From: Myxococcales bacterium
GTDB lineage: Bacteria; Myxococcota_A; Polyangia; Polyangiales; Polyangiaceae
Direction of reading: 5' to 3'
NCBI GenBank assembly: GCA_016703425.1
Contig: JADJCA010000029.1
Span: 663,860 to 727,859 of the forward strand
Length of the DNA stretch: 64,000 bases
In this document: positions 8,007 through 16,784 of the stretch, piece after piece
Numbering within the stretch: position 1 is the first letter of the stretch
How the letters are laid out: the number at the start of each line of letters is the position of its first letter
Translations under genes and position numbers: made by a program
The notes under the pieces: model-generated
Seen by the model: only the letters and a program-made list of their open reading frames with translations
Databases searched by the model: none
What the model was told of the DNA's origin: nothing

Positions 8007-8870
8007 ATGAACCTCCCCCAAACGCCGCTCTTCCCAAGGAACGCGCTCGCCTTGCGCGCGGTCGTCGACGCGCTCGCGCTCGCGGCGCGGCAACGCTGGG
8101 AGCTCATCGACGGCAGCCCCGAGTCGGCGCGGGAGGTGGTCCTCCGCCAGCTCGAACGCACCGCGCCCCGCGACGTCGAGTGGGCGTCGTACGTTCCTGC
8201 CCTTCGGAGTGACGACTTCTTCCTCGCGAGCGCGGCAGCCAGCGGTGCGAGGCGGGCCACCGAAGCGCTCAGGCGAGAGCACGAGGGCACCGTCGTGCGC
8301 GCCCTCGGTGTCGTTCGCGTGGGAGGCGACGTGGCCGACGACGTCGCCGCGCGGATCTGGGAGAAGATGCTCTTCGGAATCGAGGGGCGCCCCGCCGGCA
8401 TCGCCACCTATTCGGGCCGCGGCGCCCTCGGCGCGTGGCTCCACGTGAGCGTGATTCGAGAGGCGCACCTCGAGGGCAAGCAGCGGGCTCGTTATGTGTC
8501 CGACGACTCGCTCGAGTCGCAGTTCGGCGCCGGCGGCGACGCCGAGCTCGAGTACATGAAGGGACTCTACGCGGAGCGCTTTCGCGCCGCCTTCCGAAAG
8601 GCCCTCGCCGCGCTCCCGATTCGCCAGCGAAACCTCCTACGCTACACCTACGTCGACGGCCTCCCGGCGGACCGGCTGGGCGCCCTCTACGGAGTGCATC
8701 GTGTGAGCATCGCGCGCTGGCTGGCTGACGCCCGGGAGGCGCTCGCCAAAGAGACGCGCGGCATCCTGGCGCGCGAGTTGGGCCTCGCGGGCGGCGAGAG
8801 CGAGAGCGTGCTCCGGCTCATTCAGAGTCGCCTCGACGTGAGCCTCTCGGCACTCGCGCTCGAAGGCTGA
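8007..8870 (+). CDS. RNA polymerase sigma-70-like factor, myxobacterial gmx1 type
   Basis: 287 aa. It is an ECF-like sigma factor: a long helical N-terminus, a region-2-like part with DDVAARIWEKMLFG and YSGRGALGAWLHVSVIREAH, and a region-4 helix-turn-helix near LPIRQRNLLRYTYVDGLPAD and LYGVHRVSIARWLADAREAL. This arrangement is that of the myxobacterial sigma family called gmx1. The gene is followed after 18 nt by a kinase whose first 50 residues are an anti-sigma-like zinc-binding segment, so the two likely form one regulatory unit and operon. Target promoters are unknown. Confidence 0.85.
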   Translation: MNLPQTPLFPRNALALRAVVDALALAARQRWELIDGSPESAREVVLRQLERTAPRDVEWASYVPALRSDDFFLASAAASGARRATEALRREHEGTVVRALGVVRVGGDVADDVAARIWEKMLFGIEGRPAGIATYSGRGALGAWLHVSVIREAHLEGKQRARYVSDDSLESQFGAGGDAELEYMKGLYAERFRAAFRKALAALPIRQRNLLRYTYVDGLPADRLGALYGVHRVSIARWLADAREALAKETRGILARELGLAGGESESVLRLIQSRLDVSLSALALEG

Positions 8871-8888
8871 CGCGCGGACCTCTTTCCC

Positions 8889-11800
8889 ATGGGTTGCCCG
8901 GCGGCCGACGTCCTCCTCGAGCTGGTGGAACGCCGCCTCGATGCGTCGGTCGCGAGGGGGCTCGAAGAGCACCTCGACGACTGCGACGTGTGCCGCTGCA
9001 CCGTGGCGTCACTCTTGCGCGAGGGCGAAGGCGGCTCGCATAGCGAGAGTCGGCTGCTGCGCTCGAAGTCGAGCGCGGGGGCCCCACTTGGCTTGGCGAC
9101 CCTGGCACCGCCCATTTCCGCTGGCGATGTCGTTGACCACTACGAGGTCGAGTCCCTCGTCGGCGGTGGCGGGATGGCCTATGTGTATCGTGCACGCGAT
9201 ACGTTTCTGGGCCGGCACGTCGCGCTCAAGGTGCTTCGCGAGCCGCTCGGCTCGGAACGGGCCCGAGCCGCGTTTCTCCACGAGGCGAAGACCACGGCTC
9301 GCTTCCAGCACCCGAACATCGTGACGGTGTTCGGCGCCGGCGAGACGCGCGGCTACGCCTACCTCGCCCTCGAATACGTCGACGGCATCACGCTTCGCAC
9401 CAAGATGGCGCTGGAGCGCGTCCCGTGGCGCGAGGTCGTTGCCTTGTCGTGCGGCATCGTGAGCGCGCTCACCGAGGCCCACGGCGCCGGCGTCGTCCAC
9501 TCGGACCTCAAGCCGAACAACGTGCTGCTCACCAAGGCCGGTCGCCTCCTCGTGGTGGACTTTGGCCTCGCGCGCACGTGTCGCCCCGGCGGCGGCGACA
9601 TGAAGGAAGAGCCGCGAGGGACGCCGGCGTACATGGCGCCGGAGCAGTGGCAAGGTGACGCGGCGACGCCGGCGTCGGACGTTTGGGCGCTGGGCGTCAT
9701 TCTCTTTGAACTCCTGACGGGCGAGCGGCCGTTCGCCGGCCCAACGACGGGCGACCTCCGCCGCGCCGTCCTTCATGGTGGGCCGCCGCCCGCGCTCACG
9801 CCGTCACCGCTCTTGCCTCGACGCCTCGGCAACGTGGTCTTGCGCTGCCTCGCCCGCGACGCCGCGGAGCGCCCGACCGCCGCAGATCTGCTTGGAGAGT
9901 TCGAGCGCCTCCTCGCGGCTGAGGAGGACGCGGAGACGGCGACGCCGTTTCCGGGGCTAAGGCCCTTCACGGCGCGCGACGCCCCGCTCTTCTTCGGTCG
10001 CGATGTGGAGGTCGCAGCGGCGCTGCAGCGCCTCGCGCGAGAGCCGCTCCTCTTGGTGTTGGGCGCCTCGGGGGCTGGCAAGAGCTCCCTCGTGCGCGCG
10101 GGACTCCTTCCGCGGCTCTCGGCGCGTCGCCCCCACTCGGTCGTGGAGATACTCCCGGGGCGTGAACCGCGCGCCGCGCTTCGTCGCGCGCTCGTGGAGA
10201 TTGGTCTCGACGTGGCCGAGGATGCGCCGCTCACGGGCGCGACGCTTGCGGGCCATCTCAGCGCCTTGGCCCGCCGTGACGACAGGGACGTCGTCCTCTT
10301 CGTCGATCAACTCGAGGAGGCCTTCGGCGCCGATGTGCCGCGTGAAGAGGCCGACGGGTTCGCTCGCGCCGTCCTCGGTGCCGCGACTGTCGCCGGGGCA
10401 CGCGTGCGGGTCGTAGCCTCGCTGCGAGAGGATTTTCTATCGCGCTTGGCTGCGTGCTCGCGGGAGCCCCTCTCGGGGCTCTTTGTCTTGGCAGCACCCG
10501 GCGAGCAGGCGCTCTTGGAGTCCTTGACGGGACCGATCGCTGCCCTCGGGTACCGATGGGAGCCACCGGGCTTGCCTCGTCAAATGGTCCAGGCCGTCGC
10601 CGGCGAAGTTGCCGCGCTGTCGCTCTTGCAGTTCGCCGCCGATCAGCTCTGGGAGTCTCGCGATCGAGAACGGTCGACGCTCGGCGAGCCGACCTACGAG
10701 CGCATCGGCGGCGTCGGTGGTGCGCTCACGCAGTACGCCGATGAGATCATGGTCGAGCTTGGCGAGGACGGGGCGAACGTCGCACGGCAGCTCTTCTTGC
10801 GGCTCCTTTCGAGTGAGGGCGCGCGTCGTATCGTGACCCGCGGTCGCGCGCTCGCAGGGTTGCCCGACGCCTCCCGCGTGCTCGAGCGGCTCGTCTCGGC
10901 GCGCCTCGTGGCGTTGCGTCTCGCCGACGGCGCCGAGCCTGAGATCGAGGTGGCTCACGAGTCGCTCGTGGCGTCGTGGCCTCGGCTGCGGCGGTGGCTT
11001 GATTCGGATCGCGAGGGGCACGCGATTCTCACCGACGCGGAAGCCGCCGCCGTCGCGTGGGAGCGTCGCGGCTCGCCCCAGGATTCCCTTTGGCGGGGGC
11101 GCGGGCTCGCGGAGGCGCAGCGCGCCGCGTCGTTGTCCGGCAGCGTTGCTCCCGTCGTGGCGCGATTTCTCGCCGCGGGCGAGGCCCTCGAGCGGCGCCA
11201 CCACGAGCGCGCGCGCCGCTTGTGGATGCTCGCGGTCGCCGTGCTGTCGACGGCACTGCTCCTTGCCCTGCTGGGGGCCTCTGCCTTCCGCCGCGAGCGC
11301 CACCTCGCCGATGCGCGACGCGACGAGGCCATCGGCGAGCGTTTACGCGCGGAGCGGAATGAAGCCGACGCGCTTCGCGAAGCGGCCGGCGCCGCCTTTG
11401 AGCGGGGCGCCGTCGCCGACGCACGAAACAAGGTCCATGCGTCGCTAGGGCTCGCAGACGATCCGCGGACACGCACGCTCGCCCGTCGCGTCTTCGACCA
11501 TCCGCTTGAGTGGTCAAGGAGCCTTCCCGGTCCAACGTTGTCGTCGGACGTGTCGCCGAGCGGCGCCGTGGTGGCGGCCGGCACGGGGCGGGATGTGCAA
11601 CTGCTCGACGCGGCCACGGGAGCGCTGGGCAAGCGGCTCGTCGGTCACGACGACACGGTCGTGGTCGTTCGCTTCTCGCCGTCGGGCGATGAGCTCGTGA
11701 CGGGCGCGATGGACGGACGACTGCTCGTGTGGAGGATGTCCGGTGAGCTCGTGGCCCGCCTCGCTGAAGGTGGTGAGGGATTCTACGCCGCGGCCTACGC

Positions 11801-13685
11801 GCGACGTGGCGGCGTCGTCGCCGGCGCCGGTCGCGGGGGCGGCATCCACGTCTTCGACGCGGCCACGAAGCGCAGCGTCGCGGTCCTTCGCGGCAGCGCC
11901 GCCACGGTCAACGCGCTCGCGCTCGCCGCCGACGGTCGACGCTTATGGTCGGGCGACAACGACGGAATGGTGCGCGAGTGGAGCCTTCCGCAAGGCGACC
12001 TCGCGCGCGTGCTCTACAAGGGACGCGCGGGCATCCAGAGCCTCGCGTTGTCAGAGAACGAGAGCGCGCTCGCCTCGGGCGACGCGGTTGGAACGGTCCG
12101 CACGTTCGACATTGCCACCGGGGCGGTGCGTGATGAGGCGGCGACGCATCGCTCCATTGTGCACGCCCTCGCCTTTGACCCGGGCGATGGTCGCCTTGTG
12201 AGCGGCGGCCACGATCACGCGCTTCGCTTTTGGTCCACGGAAGGAGGAGAGACGAGCAAGGACCAACACGCCGCCGTATGGGACGTGCGCTTCGGTGGAC
12301 CAAGGCGCCTCGTCGCCACGACGGGCGATCGCGTCGTGCGGTCCTGGAATCTGGCCCGTGCGTTCGAGGCGGACGCGCCGGGGCACGGCAGCTTCGTGGA
12401 CGCGGTCGCCGTCAGCCCCGACGGCCGCGCCGTCGCGTCCGGCGGAAACGACCGCACGGTGCGCCTATGGGACGCGGCGACGGGGAGGCAAGAGCGCGTC
12501 CTTGTGGGGCACGGCGCGCGCGTGTGGGACGTGCGCTTCAGCGACGACGGTCGCCTCCTCGCGTCGACGAGCGAAGATCAGACGGTGCGGATCTGGGATG
12601 TTCGCGCTGGCACCGAGCGGGCCGTCTTGAACGCCAACGGAGGGACCGTCTACAGCGTCGTCTTTGGGGGGACCGATCGCGTCGCGACCATGAGCAAGGA
12701 CGGGCAAGTCAGGCTTTGGGCCCTCCAAACCAGCGCCCTCATCGGCGCCTTCTCGACGGGCGATTCCAGCGGCGCCGTGCGCTTCATGCCGAACGGAAGG
12801 GATCTCGTTACGGCGGGCCTCGGAGGTGTGCGCGTTTGGGCGCCGAGCGGGAGGCTTTTGACTCACCATCGAGCGGACGGCGCGACGCGAGGGCTTGCCG
12901 TCGGCCCCCGCGGTGAGATCGCCACCGTGCTCGCCAACGGTGACGTTCGCGTCTTTGCCGATGAGGCGATGAATCCCGCCGGGTCGACCGCGCGCACCTT
13001 CGGGCGCCTCCCGGGACGACTCGACGAGCTCGTGTTTTCAGGCGATGGCGCGGAGCTCTTGGCGACGTCGCCCGACGGCATGCTCACCCGCGTGGTTCTC
13101 GCGAGCGGTGAGGTCACGCGGTTTCGGGCTCACCCGAGCGGCGTCTCGGCGGTCGCCACCGACGCCTCGGGCGCGTTCATCGTGACGGGGGGAGAAGACG
13201 GAACGGTGCGCGCTTTCTCACGTGACGGGCGCGCCCGCTGGGGCCGCGGCCCCGCGGCTCTGTTGCACGCGATGACGGTGCCGGCGAGCGCGACGGAGCC
13301 GTCGTGGGAGGCGACCGCGACCACCCTCGGCGCCGTGGTCTTCACGTCGGCGAAGGGGGAGTCCTTTGAGGTTGCACCGACTGCGCCGGCGAGCTCGGTG
13401 ACGGCCCTCGCCACGGCTGGTCCCCTCGTCGTTTTGGGCCACGAGAGTGGCGAGGTTCGCGTGTGGCATCGCGCCGCCGGTCTCCTTGACGCCCGGCGCA
13501 TGCACGGTCCCGTCATTGAGCTCGCGGTGCGGGGTCAGCGCCTCGAGGGTCGCTCAGAGCTTGGCTCGCACTTGGAGGTCGATCTCTCATGGTCCTTCAT
13601 GGAGCGATGCGCTTTGCTTCGCGACCTCGCCCGCCGCGGCGTCGAAAGAGCCCTCCCATCGCGCTGCCAGCCCTCGTTGCCCTGA
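8889..13685 (+). CDS. Zinc-finger/Ser-Thr kinase/nSTAND/WD40 membrane protein
   Basis: 1598 aa. Domains in order: an anti-sigma-type zinc-binding segment (residues about 1-50, HLDDCDVC); a Ser/Thr kinase (about 80-345) with VALKVL, catalytic loop HSDLKPNN (Ser in place of the usual Arg of HRD), DFGLAR and GTPAYMAPEQW; an nSTAND NTPase starting at FPGLRPF (about 354) with P-loop GASGAGKSS; one membrane helix (about 776-798, WMLAVAVLSTALLLALLGA); and a C-terminal WD40 propeller (about 875-1570) with many GHDDTVVVVRFSPSG-type repeats. The propeller is probably outside the inner membrane as sensor or scaffold. Its position after the sigma gene suggests it holds or releases that sigma factor, possibly by phosphorylation (inference). 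Confidence 0.9.
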   Translation: MGCPAADVLLELVERRLDASVARGLEEHLDDCDVCRCTVASLLREGEGGSHSESRLLRSKSSAGAPLGLATLAPPISAGDVVDHYEVESLVGGGGMAYVYRARDTFLGRHVALKVLREPLGSERARAAFLHEAKTTARFQHPNIVTVFGAGETRGYAYLALEYVDGITLRTKMALERVPWREVVALSCGIVSALTEAHGAGVVHSDLKPNNVLLTKAGRLLVVDFGLARTCRPGGGDMKEEPRGTPAYMAPEQWQGDAATPASDVWALGVILFELLTGERPFAGPTTGDLRRAVLHGGPPPALTPSPLLPRRLGNVVLRCLARDAAERPTAADLLGEFERLLAAEEDAETATPFPGLRPFTARDAPLFFGRDVEVAAALQRLAREPLLLVLGASGAGKSSLVRAGLLPRLSARRPHSVVEILPGREPRAALRRALVEIGLDVAEDAPLTGATLAGHLSALARRDDRDVVLFVDQLEEAFGADVPREEADGFARAVLGAATVAGARVRVVASLREDFLSRLAACSREPLSGLFVLAAPGEQALLESLTGPIAALGYRWEPPGLPRQMVQAVAGEVAALSLLQFAADQLWESRDRERSTLGEPTYERIGGVGGALTQYADEIMVELGEDGANVARQLFLRLLSSEGARRIVTRGRALAGLPDASRVLERLVSARLVALRLADGAEPEIEVAHESLVASWPRLRRWLDSDREGHAILTDAEAAAVAWERRGSPQDSLWRGRGLAEAQRAASLSGSVAPVVARFLAAGEALERRHHERARRLWMLAVAVLSTALLLALLGASAFRRERHLADARRDEAIGERLRAERNEADALREAAGAAFERGAVADARNKVHASLGLADDPRTRTLARRVFDHPLEWSRSLPGPTLSSDVSPSGAVVAAGTGRDVQLLDAATGALGKRLVGHDDTVVVVRFSPSGDELVTGAMDGRLLVWRMSGELVARLAEGGEGFYAAAYARRGGVVAGAGRGGGIHVFDAATKRSVAVLRGSAATVNALALAADGRRLWSGDNDGMVREWSLPQGDLARVLYKGRAGIQSLALSENESALASGDAVGTVRTFDIATGAVRDEAATHRSIVHALAFDPGDGRLVSGGHDHALRFWSTEGGETSKDQHAAVWDVRFGGPRRLVATTGDRVVRSWNLARAFEADAPGHGSFVDAVAVSPDGRAVASGGNDRTVRLWDAATGRQERVLVGHGARVWDVRFSDDGRLLASTSEDQTVRIWDVRAGTERAVLNANGGTVYSVVFGGTDRVATMSKDGQVRLWALQTSALIGAFSTGDSSGAVRFMPNGRDLVTAGLGGVRVWAPSGRLLTHHRADGATRGLAVGPRGEIATVLANGDVRVFADEAMNPAGSTARTFGRLPGRLDELVFSGDGAELLATSPDGMLTRVVLASGEVTRFRAHPSGVSAVATDASGAFIVTGGEDGTVRAFSRDGRARWGRGPAALLHAMTVPASATEPSWEATATTLGAVVFTSAKGESFEVAPTAPASSVTALATAGPLVVLGHESGEVRVWHRAAGLLDARRMHGPVIELAVRGQRLEGRSELGSHLEVDLSWSFMERCALLRDLARRGVERALPSRCQPSLP

Positions 13686-13775
13686 GCGACGATTTTTCGT
13701 TACACGAGCCGGTGTCGCTCCTCTCTGTGTTGCGGGCGCCCTCTCGGTGCCTCGCGCCTTGGAAAGGGCCGGCCC

Positions 13776-15068
13776 ATGCGTCGTTCGTACTTTGCCTCGT
13801 GTTTCATCGCGTCCGGACTCGCGCTTTTCGCGGGTTGCTCCTCGGTGCCGGAAGAGGACGAGCTCGGCAGCACCGTTGAGTCGGAGCTTCAGACGCCCTG
13901 CGAGCTCGGGAACTCCTGCCCTCAAGCCTTCAAGGTGCTCAGCGCCAAGTCGGAGTCGAGCGTCTCGCGAAATGATGTGCGGGATGACGTCACCGTCGCT
14001 TGGCAAGGCGAGTCTGAGTTTCCCGCCGCGCTCTTCTCCGGCGCGACGTCGCGGAAGCTCCGCTATTCGGGTGAGGGCCGCGTCGTCCTTACGGGGAACG
14101 CGCAAGGCACGGCGCCGATTCGCATCGACGACTTCCTGCTCGTCGAGGTGCTCGCGGAGAACGGCGCCGTGTTGACGACGGCGGTTCTCAACCCGACGGC
14201 GCCGGTCGCTGTCGATGGCGTGCCGCCCAGCGCGCTCGCGCCGATGCCCGCCTGGGGTGGGAACGGTCAGGGCTGGAGTTACGCCGAGGTCGACATCTCG
14301 TCGATCCTTCCCAAAAACCAGACGTTCCGCCTTCGCCTCGGCGCCTACGACGTGGTCTCGGTGGCGCTCGTTACGGACGTCTACCTGCGAACCACCGCGG
14401 CGGCGGCGCCGCCACCACCACCACCACCGCCGCCGGTCGCGGACCCTTTCGACCCTGCGAGCTGCCAGGGGCCGCAATGGACCGCGGCGGAGGCGCTCAC
14501 GAAGTTTGCGCCGGCGACCGTCAAAACGAAGCTGACCGACGCACTGACGGTCGTGGCAAGGACGCGTTCATGCGGCAACGCGACGGGGTGCACCGCTTGG
14601 GCGTCGACGAACGCCATTGCCTATCGTCATCGCAGTCAAAGCGATCTCTACGGGCATCTCGACTCGATGGCATCCTTCGCTGTTCCTCCCGACGACGCGT
14701 ACGTCGGCATGTTCCTCAGGCAAGGCAACAAGGACTCGGACCGCATTCGCCTTCGCACCAGTTTTCGCACGGGAACGCTGGGCGTCGACATTGAGCTCCC
14801 GTTCAACGCAACGAAGGGCGCCTACGGGGCCGACGTCGGAAAGTGCACCGCCGTGCCGTGCTTCAACGGCGGCCTCCGCGTGCCCGACTACGGCGACAGC
14901 CTGCAGCTCTCGGGCGGGAACTACAGCGGCAAGAAGGGCAGCGGCGGGCTTTCGGGGCCGCACGTCATCACCAAAGATTGCATGCGGCTTACGGGCCGCA
15001 CGCAGGTCGAGTGGACGAACAAGCTTGGTCGCAACGAAAACGAGTACGTGGTTCTCGCGCGCTACTGA
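13776..15068 (+). CDS. Lipoprotein of unknown function with poly-Pro linker
   Basis: 430 aa. The lipoprotein signal ends in ALFAGC. Residues about 40-200 form a beta-rich domain (TVAWQGESEFPAALFSGATS), then a run of nine prolines, then a second domain beginning DPFDPASCQGPQWTAAEALT with several Cys. The second domain occurs, as far as I recall, in other myxobacterial surface proteins, but no function is known to me. GGAAAGG lies 8 nt before the ATG. It follows the kinase by 90 nt and may share regulation, but there is no overlap to prove an operon. Confidence 0.75.
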   Translation: MRRSYFASCFIASGLALFAGCSSVPEEDELGSTVESELQTPCELGNSCPQAFKVLSAKSESSVSRNDVRDDVTVAWQGESEFPAALFSGATSRKLRYSGEGRVVLTGNAQGTAPIRIDDFLLVEVLAENGAVLTTAVLNPTAPVAVDGVPPSALAPMPAWGGNGQGWSYAEVDISSILPKNQTFRLRLGAYDVVSVALVTDVYLRTTAAAAPPPPPPPPPVADPFDPASCQGPQWTAAEALTKFAPATVKTKLTDALTVVARTRSCGNATGCTAWASTNAIAYRHRSQSDLYGHLDSMASFAVPPDDAYVGMFLRQGNKDSDRIRLRTSFRTGTLGVDIELPFNATKGAYGADVGKCTAVPCFNGGLRVPDYGDSLQLSGGNYSGKKGSGGLSGPHVITKDCMRLTGRTQVEWTNKLGRNENEYVVLARY

Positions 15069-15155
15069 CGGCGGCCGTCGGCTCGGCGGCGACGGGCTAC
15101 CGGTCGTGCGGCGGACGCGCGGGGCACCGCTCGCAGCGGTCGGCACACCGAGCGA

Positions 15156-16460
15156 TCACTCGTCGACGCACGTCGTCGCCTTCGCGGGAACGTCCCACGA
15201 CCAGTCGGGCGCGGTGCGTCGCGGGTAATAGAGCGTGAACGAGTAGCACATCTCGTCGAGCGTCTTTTCGCCATAGCTGACGGCTTCCGTTCCGCCGTTG
15301 ACCCATTCGCAGCGCGTCTCGATCTTGTCGCCCGTCTGCGTGACCGCCGCGATGGGTGACCATTCCTGGTTCTGGAAGTTCCAGGGCGATCGGGTGCCAA
15401 GGTCGATGGCTTGCGTGCCGCGACGCAGCGTCGTCGAGATGCTCGTTCCCAGCTGGTGCTGGTGAGGCATGGCAGAAAAGAGGGTCAAGCCGGCGTAGTC
15501 GGCCGGGACCTCGACGGTGCATCGCTTGGCGGTCTTCGTGCGCGGCGGAAGTGAGAAAGCTTCGGTGCCGAAGGCCATGACGTCGGCCTCGTGCTCGCGC
15601 GGTGCGCCGGTGCACGTGGAGAAGCCGCTCGCGTCGGTCTGGTTCGGGAGGCCCGCGAGGTTGTTGTAGTGGATCTGAACGACGTAGTGGGCGGTGCCCT
15701 CTTCGGGGAAGCCTACGTTGGGCGGGAGGTCGAGGGCTTTTCCGCCAGGGGCCCAGGCGAAGAGCAGGCGCATCTTGCCCGCCGGCGCGACGGTCGTGGG
15801 CGTCGGTGAGACAGGCGCGTCCACCTGCAAGAGCAGGATGTGGTGAACGATATTTGTATTCTGCACCACAGGTGCAATGGCGGTGATGTGGCGCTTCGCG
15901 CCGACGTTCACGCTAACGCCGTAGTAGGCGTAGAGGTCAGTCACGCCGGCCGGCATGCTGAAGGGCGTGCCCGGCGAAAGCGTCGCGCCCGGCGTCGGGC
16001 ACGAGAGCGTCGGCACCAGGTTCGGCGCCGGCGGGGGCGTCGTTGAACCTTGGGTGCAGGTGCCCTCGCCGCGCGGCGCTCCACGGACGATCCATCCATC
16101 GAGGGTCGCGGTCTCGTCGGGATTGAGGCGCGCGTTGGGCGCCTGCGGCATGGGGCGCGCGTCATCGTGAATGCGTTGTTTGACGAGCTCGTAGACGGAC
16201 CGCTCAGGCGCGCTCTTCGACGGTGCTCGGAGATCGTCGAAGGTCACAAGGGGCATCGGCGCGCCGAAGGCGGGCTTCGCACCGTGGCAGGAGCGGCACC
16301 GCTCGGCTAGCACCTTGTCGACGTCGCACGGAAGGGGCGATGCGGCGGCGGGGGCAACGCCGCCGTCGATGGGGTTCGTTGGCGTGAGAGCGTCGGAATA
16401 ACAGGCCGCAAGGCCCCCGAAGAGGCAAAGGGCAAGGGCGCCGCTGCTCGCTCGCTGCAT
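15156..16460 (-). CDS. Lipoprotein: cytochrome c domain fused to copper type II monooxygenase (PHM/DBM-like)
   Basis: About 434 aa. Lipoprotein signal ending GGLAAC. The N-terminal domain has CRSCH (CxxCH heme-binding motif) and a possible distal Met in RPMPQ, as in small cytochrome c modules. The C-terminal part has the copper-ligand pattern of peptidylglycine/dopamine monooxygenases: NIVHHILLL (His-His), VVQIHYNN, MPHQHQLG (His-x-His) and DEMCYSFTLYY (Met ligand with the YY pattern). All the expected ligands are visible, so a copper-dependent hydroxylase fed by its own heme domain is plausible. Substrate unknown. ATG at 16460 is preferred (GGGAG about 11 nt upstream); an in-frame GTG at 16472 is too close to that site. 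Confidence 0.8.
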   Translation of the reverse strand: MQRASSGALALCLFGGLAACYSDALTPTNPIDGGVAPAAASPLPCDVDKVLAERCRSCHGAKPAFGAPMPLVTFDDLRAPSKSAPERSVYELVKQRIHDDARPMPQAPNARLNPDETATLDGWIVRGAPRGEGTCTQGSTTPPPAPNLVPTLSCPTPGATLSPGTPFSMPAGVTDLYAYYGVSVNVGAKRHITAIAPVVQNTNIVHHILLLQVDAPVSPTPTTVAPAGKMRLLFAWAPGGKALDLPPNVGFPEEGTAHYVVQIHYNNLAGLPNQTDASGFSTCTGAPREHEADVMAFGTEAFSLPPRTKTAKRCTVEVPADYAGLTLFSAMPHQHQLGTSISTTLRRGTQAIDLGTRSPWNFQNQEWSPIAAVTQTGDKIETRCEWVNGGTEAVSYGEKTLDEMCYSFTLYYPRRTAPDWSWDVPAKATTCVDE

Positions 16461-16583
16461 GATGATCGGCACTCCCGTTCGCCCTCAGGCCGCGCGACGC
16501 AAACACGCGAGGCGGCTCGCATGGTTGTAGCCCAGACCACCCCTGTCGCCGGAAAAAGAAAGAAGCGCTCGCTCTCGCTTGCA

Positions 16584-16671
16584 GGCGACCGACATTGACC
16601 TGGCCCCGAGCCTAGGCGCTATCCACCAACCAAACGCGGTGGACGCCTGCCTAGGGTCAATGTCGGACGCC
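16584..16671. repeat. Large imperfect inverted repeat bounded by CCGACATTGAC/GTCAATGTCGG
   Basis: Left arm: GGCG, A, CCGACATTGAC, an 11-nt bulge, CCTAGGC, then TCCACC. Loop AACCAAACGC. Right arm: GGTGGA, then GCCTAGG, GTCAATGTCGG, A, CGCC. The arms pair over TCCACC/GGTGGA, CCTAGGC/GCCTAGG and the 11-bp motif arms. Each end carries one copy of the CAATGTCGG motif in opposite orientation. The shape is that of a REP/BIME or small non-autonomous element. It is intergenic, between the copper monooxygenase and LysR genes and about 1.2 kb from a RAYT-like gene. Confidence 0.7.
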
Positions 16672-16696
16672 ACGCCGATGGGAACGTGGAAGGGGT

Positions 16697-16740
16697 CAAT
16701 GTCGGAGAGGGGCAATGTTGTCGGAGAGGGGCAATGTCGG
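16697..16740 (+). repeat. Cluster of CAATGTCGG direct repeats
   Basis: Exact copies at 16697-16705 and 16732-16740, with a variant CAATGTTGTCGG between them at 16713. All lie within repeats of GGGG(T)CAATGT-CGGAGAG. The preceding exact copy ends at 16666, separated by a weak hairpin (CCACG...CGTGG, 16670-16689). Spacing is 35-39 bp. Confidence 0.75.
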
Positions 16741-16784
16741 ACGCCGCACGCCGGTCGCTGTGCGCCGCAAGGACTCGGGTCGAC

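Noticed and set aside
16589..16740. Possible CRISPR array from repeated CAATGTCGG at about 35-39 bp spacing
   Set aside because: The repeat is only 9-11 nt, spacers are not uniform, copies occur in both orientations, and there are no cas genes in the window.
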